DNA of 57,531 nucleotides. Origin: Bradyrhizobium sp. Ai1a-2 (GTDB lineage: Bacteria > Pseudomonadota > Alphaproteobacteria > Rhizobiales > Xanthobacteraceae). The number at the start of each line of letters is the position of its first letter. The first letter of the stretch is position 1. Positions 1-7,314 of this stretch are shown in pieces. The notes under the pieces are model-generated. The model was not told the origin of the DNA and searched no databases. It worked only from the letters and a program-made list of their open reading frames with translations. Where the stretch lies: the NCBI RefSeq assembly GCF_000426245.1, contig NZ_AUEZ01000057.1, forward strand, positions 1-57,531. The letters run 5' to 3'. The position numbers and the translations under genes are program-made.

Positions 1-1
1 A

Positions 2-30
2 GGGCGTCATGCAACGACGCCCCCCTTTTT
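2..30 (+). terminator. Rho-independent terminator of an off-window gene
   Basis: A 7-bp stem (GGGCGTC at 2-8, GACGCCC at 16-22) with a 7-base loop is followed by C and T runs ending at 30. It probably ends a plus-strand gene lying left of the window. Confidence 0.7.
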
Positions 31-507
31 CCAGGCGACGATCGCCAAATCGTCCCAGTCCAACCTCCATCGACATAAGACCTCCCTCCACAAGACCGCC
101 TCTCATCAGGGAATCAGTCTTCGCCGATCTTCGCAACAAAGATGTGTGCATTAGATAGCCGGTGACCGGGCTTTCTTGCCACCGTCACTCTGCTCAACGA
201 ACAGAACTTAGCGCCAGCGTCGGGGCGCCAGGACCACACGACTTCGCCGTCCGTGACGCCCACGCTCGTCAGTCACAACAATCACGTCCACCGCATCTCA
301 CCGCAACGTTCGTGACGATCGCGAGCCGCCCCTCATCCGGGTGAGACGCGCGGAGTCATAGTGCTGATTTGCCCGACGGGTTAAGTGGTTTATTTTTCGC
401 GCGAAGACTGGACGAGGCAAATCACCTTGGAATTGCTGCCGAATTTTCTCTCGTCATTCCGGGCCCGTCCTTCGGACGCCCCGGAATGACGGAGCGTGGT
501 GGTAGAG
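31..507. other. Intergenic stretch without a recognisable gene
   Basis: Between the terminator at 2-30 and the end of the diguanylate cyclase gene I see no reading frame resembling a known protein. The only structured element is the palindromic repeat at 452-491. Confidence 0.6.
452..491. repeat. Dispersed palindrome, family F
   Basis: CGTCATTCCGG at the left and CCGGAATGACG at the right form an inverted repeat. It lies just 3' of the diguanylate cyclase gene. A longer relative is at 24979-25080. Confidence 0.75.
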
Positions 508-2205
508 CTAGCTCGCCATCGCCATCTGTGCCGCGCTTCCCGAGCCCTGCACCAGACTGTGCTCGACGACGGTGTTGCGGCCACTGTGCTTGGCTGCGTA
601 GAGGGCGGCGTCGGCGGCTTCTATCAGGTCGCCGGGGCGGAGTGCCGGGCTCGGCTTGGTGCAGGCGACGCCGATGCTGGCGGTGACGATCTGGTGGCTC
701 GAGGTTGCGTGCGGCAGGCGGAGATCCTGCACCGTGGCGCGCACGATCTCGCCGATCTCTTTTGCACGCACCGCACTGGTGTTCGGCAACAGCAGGCAGA
801 ATTCCTCGCCGCCATAGCGGCAGGCGAAGCCCAGCGTATCGGCGGCGATGCCGGAGAGCGTCTCGCCGAGGCGGGTCAGGCAGGCGTCGCCTTCGGGATG
901 GCCGTAGGTGTCATTGTAGAGCTTGAAATGATCGACATCGATCATCAGGAGCGACAGCTCGCAATCATATTGTTGCGCCTTCATCCACTCGAAATCGAGC
1001 CGGCTCTGGAAACCCCGGCGGTTGGCAAGCCCCGAGAGCATGTCGATCGACGCCATCACCGTCAGGCGGTCGTTGGTCGCGACGAGGTCGCGTTCGCGCT
1101 GGCTGAGTTGCGCGGCCATCGCGTTGAAGGCGCGGGCCAGCGGGACGAACTCCGCCGGCAGCTTGTTCTTGGCGACGCGGACGGACCAGTCGCCCTCCCC
1201 AAAGCGCTTGGCCATGCGGGTCATCACGTCGATCGGATGGATGATCAATTTCTCCGCGCCGACCAGCGCACCGAGCAGCACAAGCAGGCAGACGAAGCCG
1301 AGCTGCAAATAGGCGGTGTGGATGTCGCGATCGATCGCCGCCGTCACCTTGGCCTCATCGATGCTGACGATCAGCCGCGAGCGCGTGCCGGGAATGCGGG
1401 CAAAGCTGATGGTGCGGTTCGTGCCATCCGCCGCGGTGAAGGAAATCGAGCCGGAGGACTCGCCGTAGCTGAGCGCCTTGTCCGCGATTGCGGACATCAG
1501 CGGCACGGTGTCCAGCGAGCGGCCGATCATGCTTGCCTGATCCGGCGGGGCCGCGAGAACCGTACCGGCGCTGTCGACCAAGACAGAGGAAACACCGGCA
1601 CGTCCGCCGTAATTGCTCATGATCTTGGACATCCAGTCCGGATTGATCGCGGCGAGAACCACCGACTCGGCTTCATTGTTGACGGCCGCCACCGGGTAGG
1701 CGGCCATCACGACCGGCGTGTTGGTGCGGCGGGCCACGATGAAATCGCTCAGGACAAATTCCCGGCGCGCCCTGGCTTCCGTCACATAGGGCCGGTCGCT
1801 GAGGTCGATGCCGACATAGTCGGTGTTGGTCGAGCACTGGATGCGGTTGTCGCTGCCGAGAAACATCAGGCTGCGGATCCAGGGCATGCTGGCGGGCACG
1901 CTGGCGCGCAGGATCTCGCAGCTCTTGCCGATGCCGCCGGCGGATGCGCGGATGTAGGCGGCGGATTTCAGCACGGTCTCGACCGATGAGATGACCTCGC
2001 GCTGGGCGTCGGCGCTATGTGCCGCGAGCGCGGCGAATTCTTCGGCGGCATGCGCGAGCTGCTTGGCCCGCGAATCCTCCAGGGTGCGGACGCGGTCCAG
2101 CATCAAGGGGGCCACCAGCAACAGCGCAAGCAGCGCCAATCGTGCGCGGATGCCTAGCAGGTTCTTGAGTTTGGCGCGGCGGCGGTTGAAATTAATTTTA
2201 AACAT
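508..2205 (-). CDS. Membrane-bound diguanylate cyclase (sensor-HAMP-GGDEF)
   Basis: Predicted to make cyclic di-GMP from GTP in response to a periplasmic signal. The N-terminus is basic, followed by a membrane segment near residues 20-40 and a sensor region of about 250 residues, likely Cache-type. A second membrane segment lies near 295-320, then a HAMP linker. The C-terminal GGDEF domain has the active-site motif GGEEF at 465-469. The four residues where the inhibitory RxxD site would sit read DTLG, so product feedback through that site is not expected. I start at the ATG at 2205, preceded by GGGGA; a TTG lies one codon upstream. The ligand is unknown. It stands alone, divergent from the YggS gene. 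Confidence 0.92.
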   Translation of the reverse strand: MFKINFNRRRAKLKNLLGIRARLALLALLLVAPLMLDRVRTLEDSRAKQLAHAAEEFAALAAHSADAQREVISSVETVLKSAAYIRASAGGIGKSCEILRASVPASMPWIRSLMFLGSDNRIQCSTNTDYVGIDLSDRPYVTEARARREFVLSDFIVARRTNTPVVMAAYPVAAVNNEAESVVLAAINPDWMSKIMSNYGGRAGVSSVLVDSAGTVLAAPPDQASMIGRSLDTVPLMSAIADKALSYGESSGSISFTAADGTNRTISFARIPGTRSRLIVSIDEAKVTAAIDRDIHTAYLQLGFVCLLVLLGALVGAEKLIIHPIDVMTRMAKRFGEGDWSVRVAKNKLPAEFVPLARAFNAMAAQLSQRERDLVATNDRLTVMASIDMLSGLANRRGFQSRLDFEWMKAQQYDCELSLLMIDVDHFKLYNDTYGHPEGDACLTRLGETLSGIAADTLGFACRYGGEEFCLLLPNTSAVRAKEIGEIVRATVQDLRLPHATSSHQIVTASIGVACTKPSPALRPGDLIEAADAALYAAKHSGRNTVVEHSLVQGSGSAAQMAMAS

Positions 2206-2292
2206 CAATGTCCCCTAGCCCCACTGGCGAAAGTAGAACGAAGGGTTCAAAAAGCCTTTCCCGGATTTGGTAAAATTCGAGGGAACCGCCGC

Positions 2293-2392
2293 TAGAGCGT
2301 TTTCGAGCGAAGTGGATACCGGTTCGCATAGCAATCAAGTTTACGCAGATTGCGTAGACTTATCTGCGCAGAAAACGCGCCAAAACAAGAAT
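2293..2392 (+). repeat. Dispersed nested palindrome, family A (long form)
   Basis: The outer arms GCGTTTTC (2297-2304) and GAAAACGC (2371-2378) enclose an inner hairpin CGCAGAT (2344-2350) / ATCTGCG (2362-2368). The element starts TAGAGC at 2293. It sits immediately 5' of the YggS gene. Related copies are at 39261-39322 (short form) and 43078-43164. Confidence 0.85.
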
Positions 2393-2416
2393 CCAGGCTA
2401 CGCGTTGGTAGATGAC

Positions 2417-3106
2417 ATGACACCGGAAAACACAACACCGCTAACCGCGCATTCACCAAACGGTCTCGCTGAGGTCGAGAAGGAAATCGCGCGCGCCTGC
2501 AAGGATGCAGGTCGCGATCGTGGCTCGGTGACGTTGATCGCGGTGTCGAAAACATTCGGCGCGGATGCGATTTCGCCGGTCATCGCGGCCGGACAGCGGG
2601 TTTTCGGCGAGAATCGCGTGCAGGAGGCCAAGGCGAAGTGGCCTCCTCTGATGCAGGCACACCCCGGCATCGTCCTGCACCTGATCGGGCCGCTGCAATC
2701 GAACAAGGCGAAAGAGGCGGTGGCGCTGTTCGATGCCATCCATTCGGTGGACCGCCCGAGCATTTGCGAAGCATTAGCCAAGGAAATCAAAAACCAGAAC
2801 CGGCAGCCGCAATTGTTCATCCAGATTAATACCGGCGAGGAGGCGCAGAAGGCAGGCGTTTCTCCCGCCGATGCGGACGCCTTCATCGCACGCTGCCGGG
2901 AGCACTACGGGCTTCCGATCTCAGGCCTGATGTGCATCCCGCCGGTCAACGACCCCCCTGCCCCGCACTTCGCGCTGACGGCCAAGATTGCCGCGCGCAA
3001 CGGCCTGACGAATCTCTCGATGGGCATGAGCGCCGATTTCGTCACCGCGATCCAGATGGGCGCGACCCATGTGCGCGTGGGGTCCGCGATTTTTGGGGCA
3101 AGGTAG
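2417..3106 (+). CDS. YggS/PROSC family pyridoxal phosphate homeostasis protein
   Basis: This 229-residue cytoplasmic protein belongs to the YggS/PLPBP family, which binds PLP on a lysine and buffers vitamin B6 and amino-acid pools without a proven enzymatic reaction. The PLP-lysine segment LIAVSKTFG lies near residues 37-45, followed by the family motif FGENRVQEA, then LIGPLQSNK and GLMCIPP; GMSADF lies near the C-terminus. The frame is open further upstream, but that part is the repeat at 2293-2392, so I start at the ATG at 2417. The length then fits the family. It has no obvious operon partner. Confidence 0.9.
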   Translation: MTPENTTPLTAHSPNGLAEVEKEIARACKDAGRDRGSVTLIAVSKTFGADAISPVIAAGQRVFGENRVQEAKAKWPPLMQAHPGIVLHLIGPLQSNKAKEAVALFDAIHSVDRPSICEALAKEIKNQNRQPQLFIQINTGEEAQKAGVSPADADAFIARCREHYGLPISGLMCIPPVNDPPAPHFALTAKIAARNGLTNLSMGMSADFVTAIQMGATHVRVGSAIFGAR

Positions 3107-3127
3107 GATTGTTGGCGCTTTCCACCT

Positions 3128-3211
3128 CGTCATTGCGAGGAGCGAAGCGACGAAGCACTCCACCTCTCCGCGCGTGGAGGCATGGATTGCTTGGCTCCGC
3201 TCGCAATGACG
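3128..3211. repeat. Dispersed inverted repeat, family D
   Basis: CGTCATTGCGAG at the left and CTCGCAATGACG at the right form 12-bp arms, with sub-palindromes between. It lies between two convergent genes. Other copies are at 29860-29943 and 34070-34147. Confidence 0.85.
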
Positions 3212-3243
3212 ACGGAGAATGACGTAACGACGTCGCAAAACGG

Positions 3244-3813
3244 TCAGCCAATGACGATTCTCGTCTGCGGGCTCATCCGGCGCAGCAGCCGCAGCATCGC
3301 GGATTTGGTCATCGAGACGCAGCCGGCGGTTGGCGCAAAATTTGGGCGGGCGAGATGCAGGAATACCGCGCTGCCGCGGCCGGCGACGCGCGGGCTGGCG
3401 TTGTGGTCGATCTCGATGATGAAGTCGTAGAGATGATCCTCGCGCGTCAGCCGGTCGCCATTCTGCGCGCGGATGAGCCGCACCGCCTGGTTGTAATGGC
3501 GGTCCCGCGGGTCCTCGCACCAGGCGTCCTCGGGCCGGATCGGACGGACGGGCAGGAAGCTCGCAGGTCGCGGAGAGCGGTCGGCTCGCCACCATATTTG
3601 CCGGGGGCGGAAGACCCCCCGAGGGGTGCCGCCGTCGCCCTCGCGCTTGTTGGCGAGGATGCCGCCCCGGCCAAGCGCCACCGGCACCGACCAGCCGTCG
3701 GCGGTCAGCCACCCCCGGCACGGGTTACCGGCAGCCGGTCGTATCCGGACCAGGGACAACGGTCGATCACGCGCGGTTGTCTCATAAGTGATTGAAAAAT
3801 TGGAACTTCCCAT
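3244..3813 (-). CDS. L,D-transpeptidase (YkuD) family protein
   Basis: A YkuD-fold protein of 189 residues, predicted to form or remodel L,D cross-links in peptidoglycan. The early motif GDGGTPRGVF and the catalytic block HLARPNFAPTAGCVSM, with its His and Cys, are both present near the expected ends of the domain. No clear signal peptide is visible, unlike the second family member at 45589, so export is uncertain. The start is taken at the ATG at 3813; a TTG lies three codons upstream. It is convergent with the YggS gene. Confidence 0.83.
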   Translation of the reverse strand: MGSSNFSITYETTARDRPLSLVRIRPAAGNPCRGWLTADGWSVPVALGRGGILANKREGDGGTPRGVFRPRQIWWRADRSPRPASFLPVRPIRPEDAWCEDPRDRHYNQAVRLIRAQNGDRLTREDHLYDFIIEIDHNASPRVAGRGSAVFLHLARPNFAPTAGCVSMTKSAMLRLLRRMSPQTRIVIG

Positions 3814-4030
3814 GTGAATCAAAAAGCTGCCGCCTTGCCTGCCCGACCCCGATTGTTCTATCTGGCGGGATTACAGCACATTCATCCAATCGGATGCTGA
3901 TTTGGGATAGACTGTGAACGGCTTGTGAATCGGTAATGAACGACTACCTACACCGCGAGTCTCGCTGTCAAGTCTCGGCCAAAGCGCTGTCCGCTTGTGT
4001 CCGCTGCCTGCCTCCAAGAGGATCGTTCCT

Positions 4031-4717
4031 ATGGCCAATGCCCGCAAGATTTTGATCGTGGATGATGATACCGACCTGCGTGACACGCTGGTCGAGCAAC
4101 TTTCCCTTCACGAGGAATTTGAAGCCTCCGCAGTCGATACGGGTGCCAAGGGCGCCAGCGCCGCCAAGACCAACTCGCCCGACCTGGTCCTGATGGATGT
4201 GGGTCTCCCCGACACCGATGGCCGCGAGGTGGTCCGGTCCCTGCGCAAGGGCGGCTTCAAGGCCCCGATCATCATGCTGACCGGGCACGATACCGATTCG
4301 GACACCATCCTCGGCCTCGAATCCGGCGCCAATGATTATGTGGCCAAGCCCTTCCGCTTCGCGGTGCTGCTGGCCCGAATCCGGGCGCAGCTCCGCCAGC
4401 ATGAGGCCAGCGAAGACGCAGTGTTCTCCGTCGGCCCCTACAGCTTCCGCCCCGGCTCGAAGATGCTGACCGCCGCCAATGCGCGGAAGGTGCGGCTGAC
4501 CGAGAAGGAGACCGCGATCCTGCGCTTCCTCTACCGTGCCGGCCAGATGCCGGTGTCGCGCGAGACGCTGCTGCAGGAGGTCTGGGGCTACAATTCGGGC
4601 GTCACCACCCACACGCTGGAAACGCATATCTACCGGCTCCGGCAGAAGATCGAGAAAGATGCCGCCAATCCCGAGATCCTGGTGACGGAAGCCGGTGGCT
4701 ACAAACTGGTGCCGTGA
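4031..4717 (+). CDS. OmpR/PhoB-type response regulator
   Basis: A two-component transcription factor of 228 residues. The receiver domain (about 1-125) has the acidic triad VDDD, the phosphoacceptor Asp in VLMDVGLPDTDG, the conserved Thr in IIMLTGHD and the Lys in YVAKPF. A winged-helix DNA-binding domain follows (about 130-228), with the family signatures ETLLQEVWGY and HIYRLRQKIE. The start is the ATG at 4031, with AGAGGA upstream. The overall sequence resembles the alphaproteobacterial CenR-like group, but I would not fix a name. No histidine kinase is adjacent. The next gene is a cyclic-nucleotide-binding protein 41 bp downstream, so they are probably co-transcribed. Confidence 0.93.
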   Translation: MANARKILIVDDDTDLRDTLVEQLSLHEEFEASAVDTGAKGASAAKTNSPDLVLMDVGLPDTDGREVVRSLRKGGFKAPIIMLTGHDTDSDTILGLESGANDYVAKPFRFAVLLARIRAQLRQHEASEDAVFSVGPYSFRPGSKMLTAANARKVRLTEKETAILRFLYRAGQMPVSRETLLQEVWGYNSGVTTHTLETHIYRLRQKIEKDAANPEILVTEAGGYKLVP

Positions 4718-4741
4718 TACGATTCGCGACCGAATCGTATC
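4716..4741 (+). other. Perfect hairpin overlapping the response regulator stop codon
   Basis: GATACGATTCG (4716-4726) and CGAATCGTATC (4731-4741) form an 11-bp perfect inverted repeat with a 4-base loop CGAC. It overlaps the stop codon of the response regulator. No T-run follows, so it is not a classical terminator. It could be an RNA stability or attenuation element, or an operator for the next gene. Confidence 0.6.
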
Positions 4742-4758
4742 CCCGGTCACCGGCCTGA

Positions 4759-5199
4759 ATGTCGATCGAAGATGACGTAGCGCTGCTCGAACGCGTCTCC
4801 ACCTTGCGCCTGCTGGGGGATGGTGCTTTGCGCATGCTCGCGATCGGCTCCGAACAACGCAATTTCGAACGCGGCGATGTTCTCTTCCATGCCGGCGACC
4901 AGGCGGATGCGGGCTATGTCGTGCAGCGCGGCGCTTTCCGCGTGGAAGATGGCGGCGCCGAGGTCATCGCCGGCCCCGGCGCGCTGATCGGCGAGCTCGC
5001 GCTGATCGTGCCGATGAAGCGGCCGTCGACCGCCACCGCGCTGGAGTACTCCACCTGTATTCGAATCGCGCGCAGCCTGTTTCAACGCGTGCTGGAAAGC
5101 GACCCCGCGGCGGCGGGAAGACTGCGCGACGAATTCGCCAAGCGCACCAGCCAGATCGCCAGCGATATCCTGGTCGCGGGCGGGAAGTTGAGTTCGTAG
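4759..5199 (+). CDS. Cyclic nucleotide-binding domain protein
   Basis: A single CNMP/Crp-type beta-roll of 146 residues. It shows FERGDVLFHAGDQADAGYVVQRGAFRV and then a phosphate-binding-cassette-like segment ALIGELALI near residues 75-85. No helix-turn-helix domain follows, so it is not a complete Crp/Fnr regulator. It is more likely a stand-alone sensor or adaptor. It lies 41 bp after the response regulator, with a hairpin between. The neighbourhood suggests a shared signalling role, but the ligand is unknown. Confidence 0.8.
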   Translation: MSIEDDVALLERVSTLRLLGDGALRMLAIGSEQRNFERGDVLFHAGDQADAGYVVQRGAFRVEDGGAEVIAGPGALIGELALIVPMKRPSTATALEYSTCIRIARSLFQRVLESDPAAAGRLRDEFAKRTSQIASDILVAGGKLSS

Positions 5200-5264
5200 C
5201 TGCTGTCGTCCGGGCGACGAGAGTACAGACGTTTCAGTTGCACGAAGCCCGCGCCGCATACTCC

Positions 5265-5429
5265 CGCCTCTTCCCTTGTGGGAGAGGCCGGATTTCGCGC
5301 GTTAGCGGGAAATCCGGGTGAGGGGTATGCCTCCGCGAGTCGAAGTCCCTCGATAGACCGGGACCCCTCACCCGGATCGCATTCCGCTGCGCTACATGCG
5401 CTCCGGCCTCTCCCACAAGGGGAGAGGCG
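5265..5429. repeat. Dispersed inverted repeat, family C
   Basis: Long arms rich in CCTCTCCC/GGGAGAGG (left about 5267-5290, right about 5402-5428) flank a centre that can also fold. It fills most of the gap between the convergent cNMP-binding and xthA genes. Similar elements lie at 17052, 20739, 28273 and 32431. Confidence 0.75.
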
Positions 5430-5457
5430 AAGTCGAGTTCGCGGACGCCGCGCAGCA

Positions 5458-6273
5458 CTACACCTCCAGCGTCACCGTCACCGGCACGTGGTCGGACGGT
5501 CGCTCCCAGCTGCGGGCGTCGCGGGTGATGCTGAAATCCGTGACGCTGTCCTTCAGCGCGCGCGAGACCCAGATGTGGTCGAGCCGCCGGCCACGATCGC
5601 CGACGGTCCAGTCGGCGGCGCGGTAGCTCCACCAGGTGTAGACTTTCTCCGACAGTGGAATCCGCTCGCGCGCGACGTCGAACCATTCGCCATGCACCTG
5701 GGCTGCGAGCAGTTTTTCGGTCTCGATCGGCGTGTGCGAGACGACTTTCAGGAGCTGCTTGTGTGACCACACGTCGTTCTCGTGCGGCGCCACGTTGAGG
5801 TCGCCGACCAGGATGTGACGGTCCTCGCCGCGTGGATGCAAGGGCTCGCAGGCTTTCATCTCGTCGAGGAATTGCAGCTTGTGCTCGAATTTCGGATTGA
5901 GCGCGGGATCGGGGATGTCGCCGCCGGCCGGCACGTAGAAGTTATGCAGCACCAGCGGCTTTGAGAGCTGCGCCTTGTCGCCGAACTCGACCGAGATGTG
6001 GCGGGAATCGATCTTGTCGCAGAAGGTGCGGATGTCGGTCTTCTCGAACGGCACTTTCGAGATGATGGCGACGCCGTGATAGCCCTTCTGTCCGTTCAGC
6101 GCGACATGCTCGTAGCCAAGCCGCTTGAACCGCTTCAGCGGAAAGGCGTCGTCAATGCATTTGGTCTCCTGCAGGCAGAGCACGTCCGGCCGTGCCGACT
6201 TGATGAATTTCGCGACCAGGTCGATGCGCAGGCGCACCGAGTTGATGTTCCAGGTTGTCAGGGAGAGACGCAT
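5458..6273 (-). CDS. xthA: Exodeoxyribonuclease III
   Basis: A 271-residue AP endonuclease and 3'-5' exonuclease of the base-excision repair pathway. The EEP-fold landmarks are all present: TWNINSVRLR at the N-terminus, the metal-binding Glu in LCLQETKC, GYHGVAIISK, the Tyr of NFYVPAGGD, VGDLNVAP, RLDHIWVS and the catalytic SDHVPV near the C-terminus. It is downstream of lolA and ftsK on the same strand, but a family E repeat lies between, so an independent promoter is possible. Confidence 0.96.
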   Translation of the reverse strand: MRLSLTTWNINSVRLRIDLVAKFIKSARPDVLCLQETKCIDDAFPLKRFKRLGYEHVALNGQKGYHGVAIISKVPFEKTDIRTFCDKIDSRHISVEFGDKAQLSKPLVLHNFYVPAGGDIPDPALNPKFEHKLQFLDEMKACEPLHPRGEDRHILVGDLNVAPHENDVWSHKQLLKVVSHTPIETEKLLAAQVHGEWFDVARERIPLSEKVYTWWSYRAADWTVGDRGRRLDHIWVSRALKDSVTDFSITRDARSWERPSDHVPVTVTLEV

Positions 6274-6340
6274 GGGAACTGCGTCTTAGCATGGATTGCG
6301 GCGATGGATAGGATTGTCCACAGGGCCGTGGACCGTAGGA

Positions 6341-6410
6341 TGGGTAGAGCGAAGCGAAACCCATCATTTTCCCATGCAGCACGCTGATGGGTTTCGCTGT
6401 GCTCTACCCA
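6341..6410. repeat. Dispersed inverted repeat, family E
   Basis: TGGGTAGAGC and GCTCTACCCA form the ends, with further pairing GAAACCCATCA/TGATGGGTTTC inside. Its right edge touches the lolA stop codon (6411-6413). A second copy is at 50353-50434. Confidence 0.85.
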
Positions 6411-7214
6411 TTATCCCGGAGGGGTCGCGTAGTTCGTGAAATCGATCCTGAACAGGTTCGGATCGACCTTCTTCGTCGAATCGAGATTGTAGACGGCAAC
6501 GGTCGTGTCGTAGCCCTGCGGATCGGTGACGGTCCATTGCTTGAGTTGGCCGTCCTTGGCGCCGACCATCAGCATCAAGCGGCTGGTGCCGATCAGTGCC
6601 TGCTTCTCCTCGATCGTGATCGAGATGAAGACATCGTCGGCAGTGACGCTGACGACGTTGGTGTCCTTCATCAGGTCGATGCGGTCGGACAGGAGATAGC
6701 GCAGCGGCGTCTGCGACAGCGGATAGATATCCTGCGTGGCGAGCTTGCGGTCGCGCACCGCGACGGAGGAGCCGTCGGCGACGATGTCGATCGGGCTCGG
6801 CGGCTCATATTCGAAGCGCACCTTGCCGGGCTTCTGGATATAGAAATCGCCCTTGGTCTTGGAGCCGTCGGGGCCGACCTGCACGAAACTGCCGGAGAGC
6901 GTCTGCAGCGACGAGAGATAGCTGCTGATCCTGGCGGCCTGCGCCTTCTGGTTGGCGTCGAACGTCGCGAAGATGCTGGCGGGGACGTTGCGGCGCGGAT
7001 CGGGGATGATGGGCTCCGGCGGCTTCTGCGTCGAGCCCGTCGTCGTCGGGCTCCTCTGCTCCTGCGCGCTCATCTGCGTGCCGTCGCGGCCCTTCGGCGC
7101 GGGCTTCGGCACCGGCACGTTTTGCGCGGATGAGGGCGCTGCGCCGGCGATCGACGTGGCGATCAGGATCGCCAATCCGGAATGGATGGCGCGATAAGCG
7201 TGCTGTTTGGCCAT
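6411..7214 (-). CDS. lolA: Outer-membrane lipoprotein carrier protein LolA
   Basis: Predicted periplasmic chaperone that ferries lipoproteins from LolCDE to the outer membrane. The 267-residue protein has a signal peptide ending near APSSAQ, a proline-rich linker of about 45 residues, and a LolA beta-barrel with GSFVQVGPDGSKTKGDFYI, PGKVRFEYEPP and LSQTPLRYLL. It starts at the ATG at 7214; a TTG lies eight codons upstream. It follows ftsK by 100 bp on the same strand, a common alphaproteobacterial order. The stop codon abuts a family E repeat. Confidence 0.92.
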   Translation of the reverse strand: MAKQHAYRAIHSGLAILIATSIAGAAPSSAQNVPVPKPAPKGRDGTQMSAQEQRSPTTTGSTQKPPEPIIPDPRRNVPASIFATFDANQKAQAARISSYLSSLQTLSGSFVQVGPDGSKTKGDFYIQKPGKVRFEYEPPSPIDIVADGSSVAVRDRKLATQDIYPLSQTPLRYLLSDRIDLMKDTNVVSVTADDVFISITIEEKQALIGTSRLMLMVGAKDGQLKQWTVTDPQGYDTTVAVYNLDSTKKVDPNLFRIDFTNYATPPG

Positions 7215-7314
7215 TCGATATTTCGGATTCTGATGCAACGCGTGTTCCGGTGACTAGTTTATCGCGGGTAGTGCCGTTGGAATATCGCTTTTCCGTGAAA
7301 TTCTCGGGGCAGGA

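Noticed and set aside
496..1989. 497-codon plus-strand open frame
   Set aside because: Antisense to the diguanylate cyclase, with no family resemblance.
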